The translations under genes were made by a program, and so were the position numbers. From Glandiceps talaboti (taxonomy: Eukaryota > Hemichordata > Enteropneusta > Spengelidae), in NCBI RefSeq assembly GCF_964340395.1, contig NC_135561.1, forward strand, positions 9,019,732-9,083,731: DNA of 64,000 bases, written 5' to 3'. The notes below the pieces were generated by a model, which saw nothing but the letters and a program-made list of their open reading frames with translations, did no database searches and was not told the DNA's origin. Shown here piece by piece: positions 62,810-64,000 of this stretch; position 1 is the stretch's first letter, and every line of letters begins with the position of its first letter.

Positions 62810-64000
62810 TTGTAATCAGTAATTACTGTGAAAATGTTAAGAAAAAAAATTTCAACGCCAACAAAAATCGCCAATCCAATGACCCTGATATGACCAGAAA
62901 ACGACAGAATCAGCTGATTAACATGTGATTTAAAAAGGTTCAAAGTTTATGGGGTACGTTGTAAAAGTCATAGTTTAGCATTAATGTGGTCAAACTGCCT
63001 GTTAGGAAAATAAAACGTCTATTCTAGTTTTTAGAATTCAGTAGTTCCCACACTATTGCATGTACCTATATACACTGTAATTTATCATGTTGAATCAAAA
63101 CAGCCCAATTGTAATGTTATATACGTGTTTTTTTCTATAATCGTGAAAGGTCAATATCAGTATGGATAGTCTAAAAATAAATTCTACTACATGTAAGAAA
63201 ACATGATTTTACTTTTGCAATCCAGAATGTCCATTAACTACAACATTCTAACAAGTCGGAGTATATATTGTCCAACTGAAGCAAAGAAAAAATAGCAGGT
63301 AGTGGCTTTTAAGCGCTGCCGTAAAAGGGCTAGTGGTTTTACGACGATATGAGATAGATGCTGTCCTTTGATTAGAATTCATATGGACGGGAAAATGTCT
63401 GTTGTATCATATATCATGGTGTAATCTTTGTTAAGGTTTTGAGATGAACATATGTCGATAATTCCCATGGTCTGTTATATCATGGTTATATGCAACAAGT
63501 CAATGATCGGAGAAGTCTGTGCTTTGACGCTTTGACCTTCAAGATCAGGATCAAGGTCAATTTTCTATTCTCAAGACACAGCACTAGTTGTGGCGTTTTG
63601 GCCAAATGTATGATATGTTGTTGATATTGGATACATCAGTAACTACTATGTTGTATACAGTCGACTAGCCTTTGTCATGTGCTAAGTCTTGTACGATTTT
63701 GACCTTTGAACTCGAATGCTAAGGTCAAGTACAAGGTACAAGATGCAAGTGAATAACCGAAAGAAATAACTATTAAAGCATGGTTTGGCCCTTCAAGACA
63801 GTGCACGTGTCGGTTTGAACAAGAATAGTCGGTGTAACTGCCACTGCATGAATTGGGTTCGGCTATTCAATATATGCCATTGTGTATGATTTGGGTCAAT
63901 GATGAAACTGAATGAAAAAAAACTTTTATGTGAATTGACTGCATTGGTATGTCATTTATGAAGATTTAGTTGACCATGAACCATAGTCATATGTCATAGT
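62810..64000. other. Sequence without a recognised feature
   Basis: No coding, RNA or clear repeat signal, apart from a weak resemblance at about 63297-63350 to the roughly 100-bp MITE family (GTGGTTTTACGACGATATG). Confidence 0.4.

Overview
This window is nuclear DNA of a multicellular animal. It has GT-AG introns, animal protein families whose exons join in frame, a tRNA-derived SINE, and many microsatellites, minisatellites and short inverted-repeat transposons. Protein resemblance and repeat style suggest a non-vertebrate, probably marine, bilaterian. Nothing in the sequence fixes the phylum. There is no bacterial or organelle gene structure.

Three protein-coding genes are well supported, all on the minus strand. 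I rebuilt each by joining exons at splice sites with consistent phase. (1) About 3.1-16.8 kb: a four-exon class A GPCR of 896 residues with a cytoplasmic tail of about 575 residues and an intron inside the DRY motif. (2) About 33.4-40.2 kb: a seven-exon ABHD13-type alpha/beta hydrolase of 392 residues, with a probable non-coding first exon near 40.84-41.0 kb. (3) About 45.1-49.7 kb: a five-exon microsomal epoxide hydrolase (EPHX1 type) of 457 residues with the complete catalytic set, and a probable non-coding 5' exon near 53.03 kb. A short plus-strand start exon near 60.3 kb is possible but unproven. The genes do not form an operon-like unit: one is a receptor and two are membrane-anchored alpha/beta hydrolases.

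Most of the rest is repeats. Region by region: 0-3 kb, a SINE and a microsatellite. 6.5-6.9 kb, a perfect 54-bp-arm foldback between two (TA)n tracts whose loop matches a hammerhead ribozyme core. 8-10.3, 21.1-23.1 and 26.6-28.6 kb, three copies of a roughly 2.1-2.3 kb family with inverted ends. 12.6-15 and 42.4 kb, four copies of a roughly 400-bp inverted-end family. 23.5-24.6 kb, a duplicated block with a 42-bp minisatellite. 32-32.9 kb, a 35-bp minisatellite. 37.4-38.85 kb, a 49-bp minisatellite split by a foldback with an exact 9-bp target duplication. 52.07-52.56 kb, a second foldback with an exact 9-bp duplication and the same TAG...CTA ends. 58.36-59.0 kb, an element ending in tandem TTCAACTCG-type repeats. 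Several roughly 100-bp and 300-480-bp MITE-like elements are scattered between.

Two observations concern the genes themselves. Tandem copies of the last ABHD13 coding exon lie in its 3' flank. Tandem copies of the EPHX1 exon 3 end, with its splice donor, fill the following intron.
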